Of a stretch of 64,000 nt of DNA, positions 45,477 to 54,131 are shown piece by piece; within the stretch, counting starts at the first letter, position 1; each line of letters begins with the position of its first letter. This DNA comes from Bacteroidales bacterium (lineage in GTDB: Bacteria; Bacteroidota; Bacteroidia; Bacteroidales; JAADJA01), in assembly GCA_020052415.1 (NCBI GenBank), contig JAGVPB010000094.1, positions 1 through 64,000 on the forward strand, read 5' to 3'. Both the position numbers and the translations under genes were made by a program. The notes below the pieces were generated by a model that saw only the letters and a program-made list of their open reading frames with translations, was not told the DNA's origin and searched no databases.

Positions 45477-45755
45477 TTATAATGGATGTACTTTCAGGTA
45501 ATCGTCAATCTCCTCCAGTCTGAATTTTTCAAGCTGTAAAATCTTCGCCCTGTCCCTGTAAGCCGGAGGAACTATTGTACGTGCTTCTTCCTTAGTATCG
45601 GCGTCCATAATGAACAAAGCCTTATGCTCGCCGTCGTGGCAACCCCATTCGGCATTGGTGAGAAAATGCGAGCCTGATTGCAGAAATATGGCAATGGATC
45701 GCATACATTCGTTTTTTTCGGGAGGATGAGGGACTTCAATGAGATATCTGTTCAT
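45477..45755 (-). CDS. YciI-like dimeric alpha-beta barrel protein
   Basis: The start at ATG 45755 gives 92 residues and is chosen because a clear ribosome-binding site (AAAGGAGA) lies 8 bp upstream; six more codons upstream are open but would include that site. The protein begins MNRYLIEVPHPPEKNECMRSIAIFL and contains HFLTNAEWGCHDGEHKALFIMDADTKEEARTIVPPAYR, a pattern of small ferredoxin-like proteins related to YciI/DUF3303. The precise family and substrate are unknown. It stands alone between the symporter and an OmpA-family gene. Confidence 0.7.
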   Translation of the reverse strand: MNRYLIEVPHPPEKNECMRSIAIFLQSGSHFLTNAEWGCHDGEHKALFIMDADTKEEARTIVPPAYRDRAKILQLEKFRLEEIDDYLKVHPL

Positions 45756-45762
45756 TATTAAA

Positions 45763-45770
45763 TCTCCTTT
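45763..45770 (-). promoter_or_regulatory. Ribosome-binding site of the YciI-like gene
   Basis: On the minus strand AAAGGAGA stands 7-8 bp before ATG 45755. Clear Shine-Dalgarno sequences are rare in this window, as expected for Bacteroidota, so this one stands out and decides the start codon. Confidence 0.7.
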
Positions 45771-45894
45771 CAAAAATCCTGACGGAATTACCCATCGGGA
45801 AAATTATCTTATGGTTTAAATTGCACCTTTAAATGACAATATTATTAACTTTCTAATCACAACAATAACTGAAATGTATTGTTCAAGAAGGACA

Positions 45895-47835
45895 TCATTC
45901 GATCACTTTAAACTCCGTCCTCCGGTTAATCGCCCTGCCTTCTTCTGTATCGTTCGAATCAACAGGTTGTGTTTCACCATAACCTTTATAAGATATTCTG
46001 GAAGGTTCGATTTTATTTTCGACGAGATAGTCTTTTACCGATTTGGCGCGGTTTTGCGAAAGCATAATATTGTATTCATGAGTACCGACATTATCGGTGT
46101 GACCCCCGATCTCTATCTTAAGCAAGGGATTTTTCTGAAGCAGGATAATAAGTTTGTTGAGTTCTATCCTTGAAGTTTCGATAAGTTCATATTGGTTGGT
46201 TTCGAAAAAAATGTTTTTCATTACCACTTTTGCTCCTGTTTTCAACGGTTCCATCGGGACATCCTTAAGCACAGGATCAGTGGATGAATTTTCGTTGGTG
46301 AGGCTGAAATTTTCTGAAAAAAACAAATAACCATCCCGGGAAACAGTGAGTGCGTAGTCGTTGTTGGCCGGAAGGCAAACCAGGAATTCGCCGGAAGATT
46401 TATTTGAAAAAGATTCAATGGCAACGATTCCTGTTTTGAGGTTGGTGAGTTCAAACCTTGCTTCAAGGTTTTCACCGCTTTCCCTGTCAAAAACGCGCCC
46501 CTTCATATAACTCACTACCTGTGGCCGGACTTCTTCGTAGAGGTCAAAGGCATACAAGTCGAGTCCTCCAAACCCATCCTTACGGTCGGAGGCAAACATG
46601 GCAAGTTCACCGTTTGCACTGATCATAATACTATTATCATCCTTATAGGAATTGATAGGATAACCAAGATTTTGCGGCTGTCCCCAGTTTCCTGTACTAT
46701 CTCTTCTGGAAATAAAAATATCCAGACTGCCCATACCGGTATGACCGTTTGAAGAAAAATAAAGGGTTTGATTATCGGGATGGATGAAAACGGAACCTTC
46801 ATAACCTTCTGTATTGATATTGATACCAAGTTTTATGGGTTCGCACCAGATACCCGAATCATTGACTGCCGAATACCAGATGTCATAATTATTGTCGCGG
46901 TTGCTCACAAAATAGAGGGTTCTGCCATCGGAGGAGAAGGACGGTTGCGACTCCCAAAGCTTTGAGTTGACCGGCACACCAAGATTGTAGGGTACCTGCC
47001 AGTCATTACCCGATCTCTTCGAAACGAAAAGGTCGCACCTGCCGAAGCCTTCCCTGTCGTTTCCATACCCATCCAGGCTTTCACATGCGGTAAATATCAG
47101 AGTATTGCCGTCGGCTGAAAGTGTAGGAGCGCCTTCATTATAGGTGGTGTTTATAGGAAGGCCAAGCCCTGTGGCAGGGTTCCATACCGAGTCGTACCGG
47201 CTGACAAAGAAATCTTCCTGTCTGCCGCTGGGTGAACGTGGATCCTTTAAAAGTCTTGTGAATAAAAGTGTCTGATTATCGGCTGTAATACATGGAAAAT
47301 ATTCATTCAGGCTGGTGTTAATGTTCGCACCAAGGTTTACCGGATTGAATGGAACCGGATTTTTTATTGCTTCAATGGCAAATTCACAATCAGGAAGGTT
47401 TTTTTCAGCCCTGACTCTTGCAGCGCCATGAGCACCTTCGGAACCAAGGTACTGTTTATAATGTTCACGGGCTCCTTCGTACCATCCATTTCTGAATTCA
47501 ATATCGGCCATAAACGAGAAAGCAGCCGGAAACCTGTTGGGATCAATGGTAACAGCCTTTTTATAGATTGATACTGCAGCAGAGTCATTTCTTTCCTGTT
47601 CGAGGATTTCACCAAGTAACATATATGCCTCAAAGAAGGAAGGATCAGCATCAATAGCAGACTCAAAATTCGATTTTGCACCTGTCAGGTTTTCCTGTTT
47701 ATATAGAAGTTCGCCGGTTTCGTAATATTTACGAGCCTTTTTTGATTGGGTAGATAGCTCCTCACCCTGGGAAATTACTAACGTCGGAACCAATAAAAAC
47801 AAAATAAAAAGACTACAAAAATTTTTAGTATGCAT
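45895..47835 (-). CDS. OmpA-family protein with TPR, PD40 propeller and carboxypeptidase-D-like domains
   Basis: The 646-residue protein has a signal peptide (FCSLFILFLLVPTLVISQ), TPR units (about 30-130), and a PD40 beta-propeller (about 170-435, with repeated TLYFSSNGHTGMGSLDIF and MFASDRKDGFGGLDLYAF). It continues with a carboxypeptidase-regulatory-like domain (about 440-520) and a C-terminal OmpA domain (about 535-646: IEIGGHTDNVGTHEYNIMLSQNRAKSVKDYL), which binds peptidoglycan. This is the domain order of PorE-type proteins that anchor type IX secretion complexes, although OmpA-PD40 paralogs with other roles are common. It follows queE by 35 bp. Confidence 0.92.
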   Translation of the reverse strand: MHTKNFCSLFILFLLVPTLVISQGEELSTQSKKARKYYETGELLYKQENLTGAKSNFESAIDADPSFFEAYMLLGEILEQERNDSAAVSIYKKAVTIDPNRFPAAFSFMADIEFRNGWYEGAREHYKQYLGSEGAHGAARVRAEKNLPDCEFAIEAIKNPVPFNPVNLGANINTSLNEYFPCITADNQTLLFTRLLKDPRSPSGRQEDFFVSRYDSVWNPATGLGLPINTTYNEGAPTLSADGNTLIFTACESLDGYGNDREGFGRCDLFVSKRSGNDWQVPYNLGVPVNSKLWESQPSFSSDGRTLYFVSNRDNNYDIWYSAVNDSGIWCEPIKLGININTEGYEGSVFIHPDNQTLYFSSNGHTGMGSLDIFISRRDSTGNWGQPQNLGYPINSYKDDNSIMISANGELAMFASDRKDGFGGLDLYAFDLYEEVRPQVVSYMKGRVFDRESGENLEARFELTNLKTGIVAIESFSNKSSGEFLVCLPANNDYALTVSRDGYLFFSENFSLTNENSSTDPVLKDVPMEPLKTGAKVVMKNIFFETNQYELIETSRIELNKLIILLQKNPLLKIEIGGHTDNVGTHEYNIMLSQNRAKSVKDYLVENKIEPSRISYKGYGETQPVDSNDTEEGRAINRRTEFKVIE

Positions 47836-47870
47836 GATGCCAGGTTTTAATTGATTACTTTATTCATTTT

Positions 47871-48497
47871 TCATGGTATTCGCATATACTTATGACTTTG
47901 AAGCGAAATCCTCCACTTGGGATTTTTCATCACATAATTTACAATTTCCTGCATGATGATGTCACTTTTGCTCCATTCGGGCTGAAGAAATAATTTACAA
48001 TCATTTCTGAGCAATTCCAGGTTTTTTTCTGCCCAGTCAAAATCACCAATGGATTGAACAATAACCTTGTATTCATCAGCTCTTTGAAAAATTTCGGGAA
48101 GCGGCGGGCTGTATTTTTTGGGCGACAGGCAAATCCAATCCCAATCTCCAGTCAATGGATGAGATCCTGAGGTTTCCAGATAAGTTAGAAATCCAATCCT
48201 TTTCAATTCTGAGGAAAGATAACCGAGATTATAAATAAGAGGCTCACCCCCGGTAACGACCACTGTTTTAGAATGGCAGGATTTAATCCTTGAAATAATT
48301 TCATCGGTTCGCGTTAATGGCCAGATTTGGGCATTCCACGATTCCTTTACATCGCACCAGCTGCATCCGACATCACAACCACCAATCCGCACAAAATAGG
48401 CAGGCTTGCCGGTATGAAAACCTTCGCCCTGTATGGTATAGAAATCCTCCATAAGAGGAAGCGCCAGGCCTTTAATTAAATCATCATCACCCGCCAT
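47871..48497 (-). CDS. queE: 7-carboxy-7-deazaguanine synthase QueE
   Basis: The 208-residue radical-SAM enzyme rearranges 6-carboxytetrahydropterin to 7-carboxy-7-deazaguanine in the queuosine pathway. The start region LMEDFYTIQGEGFHTGKPAYFVRIGGCDVGCSWCDVKESW contains the cluster-binding pattern C-x3-C-x2-C, followed by VVTGGEPLIYNLG and ETSGSHPLTGDWDWICLSPKK. Other queuosine genes are not in the window. It may be cotranscribed with the OmpA-family gene behind it. Confidence 0.95.
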   Translation of the reverse strand: MAGDDDLIKGLALPLMEDFYTIQGEGFHTGKPAYFVRIGGCDVGCSWCDVKESWNAQIWPLTRTDEIISRIKSCHSKTVVVTGGEPLIYNLGYLSSELKRIGFLTYLETSGSHPLTGDWDWICLSPKKYSPPLPEIFQRADEYKVIVQSIGDFDWAEKNLELLRNDCKLFLQPEWSKSDIIMQEIVNYVMKNPKWRISLQSHKYMRIP

Positions 48498-48622
48498 CAG
48501 AAACCAAATCTATTTATGAAGTTAAAACCGACCAGTAATAAATTATTTCCTCTGTTGCTAAATCAACATTTAAAATTTCAAATACAAATGTCGTAATTTT
48601 CCTGAAATGTGAAGAGGTTGTT

Positions 48623-49549
48623 TTACTCCTCGTTTATCAATTGAAGCACCTTATGAAGGTCAAGTTCAAAAGCCTGTTGCCTGAAATGTTTGGTTTCCTC
48701 AGTCGAAAAAACAACGGTGTCCTTATTTAGCCACGCAATGCCTTCAGCCTGGGAGCCCTTGAGCCGGACAAAATTAAAGCGGTAAACCTTGCCTTTGCCA
48801 AAAGAATTGCCATCAAAGCCCCTGAAATAAAACATAAAGGGAATATGATCCTTATATCCAATCAGAATTAAGGAATTAGCTTCTTCAAAATAATCAGCAC
48901 CGGTGATCAGTCCATCGGTTTCAAAAGTATCCAGGGGTTTCAGGCTGTATTGGCCGGGATTTTTTGGCAGTTTATACATTTTTGTTTTTCCGTTTACCCA
49001 GTCTTTAGAAAAGATAATGAGCGAATCATCATGACTTATCACTGCTTCACAGTCATAATCATGATCCCTGGAATTTATACTCAACGATTGCTGGTCGCTG
49101 TAAGAAAAAGCAATGACCTCTCCCTTAACTGTAATTTTCTTTTTTTCCGAAATGTCTTTTTTAGCAATTTTATAAATCTTCAGATCTGTCCGGTTTCCAT
49201 CGTTGTTGCCGAAATCACCTGTGTAAATGAAGTTCTCATCCTGTGTTATATCTTCCCAGTCGTTATTCATACCGTTTTCAAGGATTACAGTTTGATTAAC
49301 CTTACCGGATTCTTTTTCAATGCGGTAAATTTCGGGCAAACCACCACTGTCGTTGATTGTCCAAACAGCATTTTTATAATAAATCAAACCTGAAGTTTCA
49401 CTCATTTCTTCGCTGAGGTCACAATATTTTTCAGGGACGACAGGGTATTCGATAATGGTATAAAGCTCACTTGTCTGTTGAGTAAAACCTGTTGTTACGA
49501 ATAACTGAAGAATTAAAAGGACGAATAAGTTTCTTAAAATTGATTTCAT
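48623..49549 (-). CDS. Secreted propeller-like protein of unknown function
   Basis: The 308-residue protein has a signal peptide (RNLFVLLILQLFVTTGFTQQ, cut near residue 24) and then a series of beta-strand motifs such as GLIYYKNAVWTINDSGGLPEIYRIEKESGKV, NDWEDITQDENFIYTGDFGNNDGNRTDLKIYKI and AEGIAWLNKDTVVFSTEE. The pattern resembles the beta-propeller of SdiA-regulated or esterase-like phytase proteins. No lipobox, no sorting domain and no membrane helix are seen. I cannot assign a substrate. It is flanked by folD and queE on the same strand with gaps of 48 and 125 bp. Confidence 0.75.
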   Translation of the reverse strand: MKSILRNLFVLLILQLFVTTGFTQQTSELYTIIEYPVVPEKYCDLSEEMSETSGLIYYKNAVWTINDSGGLPEIYRIEKESGKVNQTVILENGMNNDWEDITQDENFIYTGDFGNNDGNRTDLKIYKIAKKDISEKKKITVKGEVIAFSYSDQQSLSINSRDHDYDCEAVISHDDSLIIFSKDWVNGKTKMYKLPKNPGQYSLKPLDTFETDGLITGADYFEEANSLILIGYKDHIPFMFYFRGFDGNSFGKGKVYRFNFVRLKGSQAEGIAWLNKDTVVFSTEETKHFRQQAFELDLHKVLQLINEE

Positions 49550-49597
49550 AGGATGAAGTGTTTCAAATGATTAATTTAGAAAGAGGAAATAACCGGA

Positions 49598-50479
49598 TCA
49601 CTTATAAATTTCCTTTTTATATGCTTTAAGGGTATTCAGTAAAAGCGAGACGATCGTCATTGGACCAACTCCACCGGGAACAGGAGTAATAAAGGAGGCT
49701 TTTTTTGAAACCTCATCGAATTTCACATCACCGACGAGTTCAAAGCCGGATTTGGTTTTTTCAGAAGGCACCCTGTGGATACCCACATCAATAACTACAG
49801 CATCCTTTTTAACCATATCACCGGTCACAAATTCTTTCTGACCCATAGCCACGATCAGGATATCGGCTTGTTTGGCTTTTTCCTTCAAATCCTTTGTACT
49901 GCTATGACACACAGTGACCGTCGCATTTCCGGGGTAAGCTTTGCGCGAAAGCAGAATGCTAACCGGTGAGCCGACGATGTGGCTTCTTCCAAGCACTACA
50001 CAATTCTTACCGGAAGTTTCGATCTTATATCTTTCGATCAATTGCAAAATTCCATACGGTGTTGCAGGAATATAGGCCGGAAGATTCAATGCCATCCGAC
50101 CATAATTCTGAGGGTGAAACCCATCAACATCCTTTGCAGGATGAATGCGCTGAAGAATTTTTTTTTCATCAATCTGTCCGGGAAGAGGCAATTGAACAAT
50201 AAAACCATCAACCTGATCATCATTATTCAGGTAATCTATCACATCTGTCAATTCCTTTTCACTCACATTTTCCGGAAGTTTATACAGTGAGGAGATCATA
50301 CCTACATCACGGCAGGCTTTTTCTTTACCACCAACGTATGTCTGGCTCGCAGGATCATCACCCACCAGAACAGCTGCAAGGTGCGGACCTGTCTCGCCAT
50401 TGTCAATCATTTCAGCTATTTCAGCAGCTATTTCCGATTTTATTTGCCTTGCTATTTCCTTTCCGTCTATGAGTATCAT
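49598..50479 (-). CDS. folD: Methylene-tetrahydrofolate dehydrogenase/cyclohydrolase FolD
   Basis: The start at ATG 50479 (MILIDGKEIARQIKSEI) gives 293 residues, the usual length; nine open codons upstream are spacer. The bifunctional enzyme oxidises 5,10-methylene-THF and hydrolyses methenyl-THF. Catalytic Y-x-x-x-K appears as SQTYVGGKEKACRDVGM, with VDGFIVQLPLPGQIDEKKI, DVDGFHPQNYGRMAL, the NADP loop VVLGRSHIVGSPVSILL and the end FITPVPGGVGPMTIVSLLLNTL. ffh lies upstream across a word-like spacer. Confidence 0.97.
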   Translation of the reverse strand: MILIDGKEIARQIKSEIAAEIAEMIDNGETGPHLAAVLVGDDPASQTYVGGKEKACRDVGMISSLYKLPENVSEKELTDVIDYLNNDDQVDGFIVQLPLPGQIDEKKILQRIHPAKDVDGFHPQNYGRMALNLPAYIPATPYGILQLIERYKIETSGKNCVVLGRSHIVGSPVSILLSRKAYPGNATVTVCHSSTKDLKEKAKQADILIVAMGQKEFVTGDMVKKDAVVIDVGIHRVPSEKTKSGFELVGDVKFDEVSKKASFITPVPGGVGPMTIVSLLLNTLKAYKKEIYK

Positions 50480-50504
50480 AAAGATTAAAGTATTTGTTCT
50501 GTTC

Positions 50505-50588
50505 AATGTTCGGGGTTTGAAGTTCGAAGTTTCCTTCTTCTATCATTCCATCATTCCAATTTTCCATCATTCCAATCTTCCACCCTTC
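50505..50588. repeat. Word-like spacer between folD and ffh
   Basis: GTTCGGGGTTTGAAGTTCGAAGTT is followed by two copies of CCATCATTCCAA(T/TC)TT (near 50548 and 50564) and a CTTCCACCCTTCC end. No hairpin with a T-run was seen. The words differ from those in the other spacers of the window. Confidence 0.6.
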
Positions 50589-50592
50589 CCTG

Positions 50593-51936
50593 TTATCGTC
50601 CAGGCGCTTTATTCATATTTGCCATTGCCCGCATCAGGTTTTTCCCTTTTCCTCCTGTCATCATTTTCATCATTTTCTGAGTCTCACCGAATTGCTTTAT
50701 CAATTGATTTACTTCCTGAATATCACTACCACTTCCAATTGCTATTCTTTTCCGGCGGCTCCCGTTCAGGATTTTCGGATCTCCCCTTTCTTCGGGAGTC
50801 ATTGAATATATAATGGCTTCAATCCCTTTGAAAGCATCATCGTCAATATCCATGTTTTTTATTGCTTTACCAACACCCGGTATCATTCCCATCAAATCCT
50901 TGACATTTCCCATTTTCTTTATCTGCTTGATCTGGTTAAGGAAATCATCAAAATTAAACTGATTCTTTGCGATTTTCTTTTGAAGTTTTCTGGCTGATTC
51001 AACATCAAATTGTTCCTGGGCTTTCTCAACCAGTGAAACGATGTCTCCCATCCCCAGGATACGGTCTGCCATACGGGCCGGATAAAATACGTCAATGGCG
51101 TCCATTTTTTCACCTATACCCACAAATTTTATGGGTTTGTCAACAACAGCTTTGATGGTTAAAGCTGCTCCACCCCGAGTATCGCCATCGAGTTTTGTAA
51201 GAACAACTCCATCATAATTCAGGCGGTCGTTGAAAGCCTTGGCAGTATTTACTGCATCCTGGCCGGTCATTGAATCAACAACAAATAAAGTTTCCTGCGG
51301 ATTGACTGATTGTTTAATCGCCGTGATCTCGTTCATCATTTCCTCATCCACCGCCAAACGGCCTGCGGTGTCAATAATGATTACATTGTAACCGAACTCT
51401 CTTCCGTGTGAGATCGCATTTTTAGCAATCTTTACCGGATTTTTATTTTCATCTTCAGCGTAAACTTTTACGTCAATTTGTTCGCCCAGTACTTTTAACT
51501 GGTTGATAGCAGCAGGCCTGTAAACGTCGCCTGCAACCAACAAGGGATTCCTGCCTTTTTTACTCTTAAGATAATTGGCAAGCTTGGCAGCAAAAGTTGT
51601 TTTTCCGGATCCCTGAAGTCCTGCTATCAGGATAATAACCGGCTGGCCTTTGACCGACAGTTCTGCTGAGCTTGAACCCATAAGCTCAGTGAGTTCATCA
51701 TGTACGATCTTTACCATTAACTGACCCGGTGACACCGAAGTCAGAATTTTTTGTCCCAGGGCCTTTTCCTTAACAGTATCTGTAAATTGCTTGGCAATTT
51801 TAAAACTCACATCCGCATCAAGGAGGGCTTTCCGAACCTCTTTCAATGTCTCTGCCACATTTATTTCAGTGATGTGTCCGTGCCCCTTCAATATCCTGAA
51901 CGATCGTTCAAGCTTATCCGATAGTCCTTCAAACAT
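50593..51936 (-). CDS. ffh: Signal recognition particle protein Ffh
   Basis: The 447-residue GTPase binds 4.5S RNA and signal sequences of nascent membrane proteins. The N domain covers residues 1-85; the G domain has LQGSGKTTFAAKLANYL, GDVYRPAAINQL, DTAGRLAVDEEMM and TKLDGDTRGGAAL; the methionine-rich M domain covers about 325-447 and ends GGKGKNLMRAMANMNKAPGR, with the RNA-binding RRKRIAIGSGSDIQEVN. folD follows on the same strand. Confidence 0.98.
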   Translation of the reverse strand: MFEGLSDKLERSFRILKGHGHITEINVAETLKEVRKALLDADVSFKIAKQFTDTVKEKALGQKILTSVSPGQLMVKIVHDELTELMGSSSAELSVKGQPVIILIAGLQGSGKTTFAAKLANYLKSKKGRNPLLVAGDVYRPAAINQLKVLGEQIDVKVYAEDENKNPVKIAKNAISHGREFGYNVIIIDTAGRLAVDEEMMNEITAIKQSVNPQETLFVVDSMTGQDAVNTAKAFNDRLNYDGVVLTKLDGDTRGGAALTIKAVVDKPIKFVGIGEKMDAIDVFYPARMADRILGMGDIVSLVEKAQEQFDVESARKLQKKIAKNQFNFDDFLNQIKQIKKMGNVKDLMGMIPGVGKAIKNMDIDDDAFKGIEAIIYSMTPEERGDPKILNGSRRKRIAIGSGSDIQEVNQLIKQFGETQKMMKMMTGGKGKNLMRAMANMNKAPGR

Positions 51937-52107
51937 ATTTTGATTTTTTTGAAGTGCAAAAGTAAATAAAATATGAGTCGGCGGAAGTAGTTACAAGGTA
52001 TGAATTAACCTGGATTTTAATAAAACGCCCCGGCTGCCGATTGGTTTTGCAAGAAATAATCAATACACTAATTTCCAGAAACTAATCTTTAACCCGCTTT
52101 CTTTCCA

Positions 52108-52118
52108 AAATAGAGAAT
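52108..52118 (+). promoter_or_regulatory. Candidate activator site, copy C (AAATAGAGAAT)
   Basis: This third exact copy of the 11-mer lies 89 bp before the start of the 77-residue gene, on the same strand. A consensus sigma-54 promoter was not found between them: the best candidate near 52173 has 12 instead of 10 bases between GG and GC. Confidence 0.35.
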
Positions 52119-52206
52119 TAGGTAATATTTTATTTATTTGATTTAGTGCTATTTACGAATTTGTATAATTATTGGAATACTATAATCGCAACGAAATCTG
52201 CAGAAA

Positions 52207-52440
52207 ATGAAAACAAATAAAAAAATAGATCAGGTCCAGGACATCAGGGAGAATGATGAAAATACAAATATTAAGAATGTATACTGCATCATTAAGAATA
52301 AAGAAGATGGTTTTTACTGGGTTTTAAATCTTGAAAATCACCCGAATTCATTTTTACTCGATAAAACATACCAGCATTTTCTTCCACCTTCATTTAAAAA
52401 AGATCAGGAATCTATGGTTGTTTTTCAACCGACACAATAA
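52207..52440 (+). CDS. Small hypothetical protein (77 aa)
   Basis: The 77-residue product is not recognised. It begins MKTNKKIDQVQDIRENDENTN, a charged and probably disordered head, followed by KNVYCIIKNKEDGFYWVLNLENHPNSFLLDKTYQHFLPPSFKKDQESMVVFQPTQ, which looks like a small beta-rich domain. It is a real transcription unit by context: 270 bp of upstream spacer, a motif shared with the sigma-54 regulator region, and a strong terminator directly after the stop. Cytoplasmic; no signal peptide or membrane helix. Function unknown. Confidence 0.65.
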   Translation: MKTNKKIDQVQDIRENDENTNIKNVYCIIKNKEDGFYWVLNLENHPNSFLLDKTYQHFLPPSFKKDQESMVVFQPTQ

Positions 52441-52465
52441 TTTTAGAATTTTAAATATATAAAGA

Positions 52466-52491
52466 AGCTCTGGTTTTCGGAGCTTTTTTTT
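52466..52491 (+). terminator. Intrinsic terminator after the 77-residue gene
   Basis: AGCTCTG at 52466-52472 pairs with CGGAGCT at 52478-52484 (one G-U pair) around a GTTTT loop, followed by seven T. It is the clearest intrinsic terminator in the window. Its T-run ends at the stop codon of the convergent prmC, so it separates the two transcripts. Confidence 0.8.
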
Positions 52492-53362
52492 ATTTCTGTA
52501 ATCGTGCAATGATAAATCGTTTGTTTCCATTTAAATCAATACGTTGTTCTGCAAATTCAAATCCATACCTCCTGAACAGGCTTAAAGTTTCATTGCTCAG
52601 ATACTGATTAATCTCACAATAAACCTTTCCCTGTTTATTCAGGTTCTGAATAGAGAAATCAGCAATTGCCCTGTAAAAAATCAGAGGATCAATATCGTCA
52701 ACAAAAAGTGCTGAAGCAGGTTCATAATTAAGGACATTCTTCTTCATCATGTTTTTTTCCGACATCCTGACATAGGGCGGATTACTTACAATAATATCAA
52801 AATTACCATGGCGATGCTGATTATACTGCTTGAGGAAATCCTGAAGAATAAATCGAATTTCCACGTGATTCAGACCGGCATTTCGTTTTGCTGTATGCAA
52901 AGCGGCCGGAGAAATATCAATCGCAAAAACCTCGGCATCGGGTAAGTTTTTTTTTACTGCGATAGCAATACAGCCAGAGCCGGTTCCAATATCAAGTACT
53001 CTGACTTTTTTTGTAGAATTGTTTTCTTTAATAACCATCTCTGCAAGCTCTTCTGTTTCCGGCCTGGGAATCAGCACATCACTGTTTACAATTATGGGCA
53101 ACCCATAAAATTCCGTCTTACCAAGAATATATTGAACGGGTTTATAATTCATCAGATCTTTAACCGCAAAATGAATTTTCAGCAACTCCGATTCATTTAT
53201 CGTCTTTAAGTATTCAGTGAGAACCAGTGCTTTTGAAAGATGACAGTATTCTTCAATAATCATAAATAATAAATTATCAGCTTCCCTTTCATCATAGTAA
53301 TCAAGCAGTTTTAACTGGTAATGGCTTCGTATGTCCCCAATTCTGTTTGATTTCACTTCCAT
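52490..53362 (-). CDS. prmC: Release factor glutamine methyltransferase PrmC
   Basis: The 290-residue enzyme methylates the glutamine of the GGQ motif in release factors RF1 and RF2. It has the N-terminal helical domain, YILGKTEFYGLPIIVNSDVLIPRPETEELAEMVI before the methyltransferase fold, motif I VLDIGTGSGCIAIAV, and the diagnostic NPPYV in FDIIVSNPPYVRMSEKNMM. prfA is often adjacent in other bacteria but not here. The gene is divergent from the P-loop kinase gene, with 46 bp between first codons. Confidence 0.95.
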   Translation of the reverse strand: MEVKSNRIGDIRSHYQLKLLDYYDEREADNLLFMIIEEYCHLSKALVLTEYLKTINESELLKIHFAVKDLMNYKPVQYILGKTEFYGLPIIVNSDVLIPRPETEELAEMVIKENNSTKKVRVLDIGTGSGCIAIAVKKNLPDAEVFAIDISPAALHTAKRNAGLNHVEIRFILQDFLKQYNQHRHGNFDIIVSNPPYVRMSEKNMMKKNVLNYEPASALFVDDIDPLIFYRAIADFSIQNLNKQGKVYCEINQYLSNETLSLFRRYGFEFAEQRIDLNGNKRFIIARLQK

Positions 53363-53386
53363 TGCCCGAAAGTAGGTAAAAAATTG

Positions 53387-53394
53387 TATTTTTG
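53387..53394 (+). promoter_or_regulatory. Candidate promoter for the kinase-xdh run
   Basis: TATTTTTG matches the -7 consensus TAnnTTTG. A TTG at 53362-53364 lies 22 bp upstream, slightly more than the usual 19-21. The predicted transcription start near 53400 leaves about 20 bp to the ATG at 53421, supporting that start over the one at 53409. The -33 element would overlap the prmC start codon. Confidence 0.4.
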
Positions 53395-53420
53395 AACATC
53401 AAATTTTTATGCGGATTTTT

Positions 53421-54080
53421 ATGAAGGGAGACATTTTAATTATTAATGAAAATCACCGGAAAGCGGCAAAACTAATTGTTGATTTAATTCTTAGGGATGT
53501 CAGGAATTCCGCCAAAAAATATGTAATTTCAATTGGGGGCGAATCGGGTGCGGGAAAATCGGAAATTGCTGCCTCACTCGCTGAAGTATTGACCGACAAT
53601 GGATTTCATTGTTATATATTTGGTCAGGATGATTATTTCAAACTGCCACCTTTAACCAATGCCAGACAAAGGGAAAAAGACATAACCAGGGTCGGAATGC
53701 AGGAAGTGAATCTGGATTTACTTGATCAAAATATCGGGGATATTATTAACGGTAAAACTATCATTTCAAAACCACTGGTTGATTTTAATCAGGATACAAT
53801 TGGAACAGAGACGACAGACTTCAGTAAGTTCGATGTTTTGTTGGTGGAAGGAACCTACACTACAACCTTGCAAAATGTGGATTGCAGAATTTTTATTGAC
53901 CGGAATAAACTGGACACACTTGAATCGAGGCGGTTGAGAGGGAGAGAGAAGCAGGATGAATTTCTGGAGCAAATATTATCAATTGAGCATAGCATAATTT
54001 CACTGCATAAAAATCTTGCGAATATTATTGTAACGAAAAATTTTAATGCAATAAAAAAACCGGATGATTCAGGCCGGTAA
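53421..54080 (+). CDS. P-loop kinase of the uridine kinase family
   Basis: The product has 219 residues from ATG 53421; an in-frame ATG at 53409 would add four. It contains the Walker A motif GGESGAGKSE (from about residue 40), FGQDDYFKLPP, which parallels the DDFY substrate segment of uridine and phosphoribulokinase-like enzymes, and FDVLLVEGTYTT, the typical Walker B/VEG motif. The later RRLRGREKQDEFLEQIL corresponds to the lid arginines. The substrate is unclear: it may be a nucleoside or a sugar. It lies 51 bp upstream of a sucrose-phosphate-synthase-like glycosyltransferase, so a role in making or using a sugar phosphate is possible (inference). Confidence 0.82.
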   Translation: MKGDILIINENHRKAAKLIVDLILRDVRNSAKKYVISIGGESGAGKSEIAASLAEVLTDNGFHCYIFGQDDYFKLPPLTNARQREKDITRVGMQEVNLDLLDQNIGDIINGKTIISKPLVDFNQDTIGTETTDFSKFDVLLVEGTYTTTLQNVDCRIFIDRNKLDTLESRRLRGREKQDEFLEQILSIEHSIISLHKNLANIIVTKNFNAIKKPDDSGR

Positions 54081-54131
54081 AAAGGGTTTATGATTTTTGT
54101 ACAGGATTGAACCAATAATTATTGACAGAAG

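Noticed and set aside
52171-52190. Sigma-54 promoter before the 77-residue gene
   Set aside because: GG and GC are 12 bp apart instead of 10, and the TTGC part is absent.
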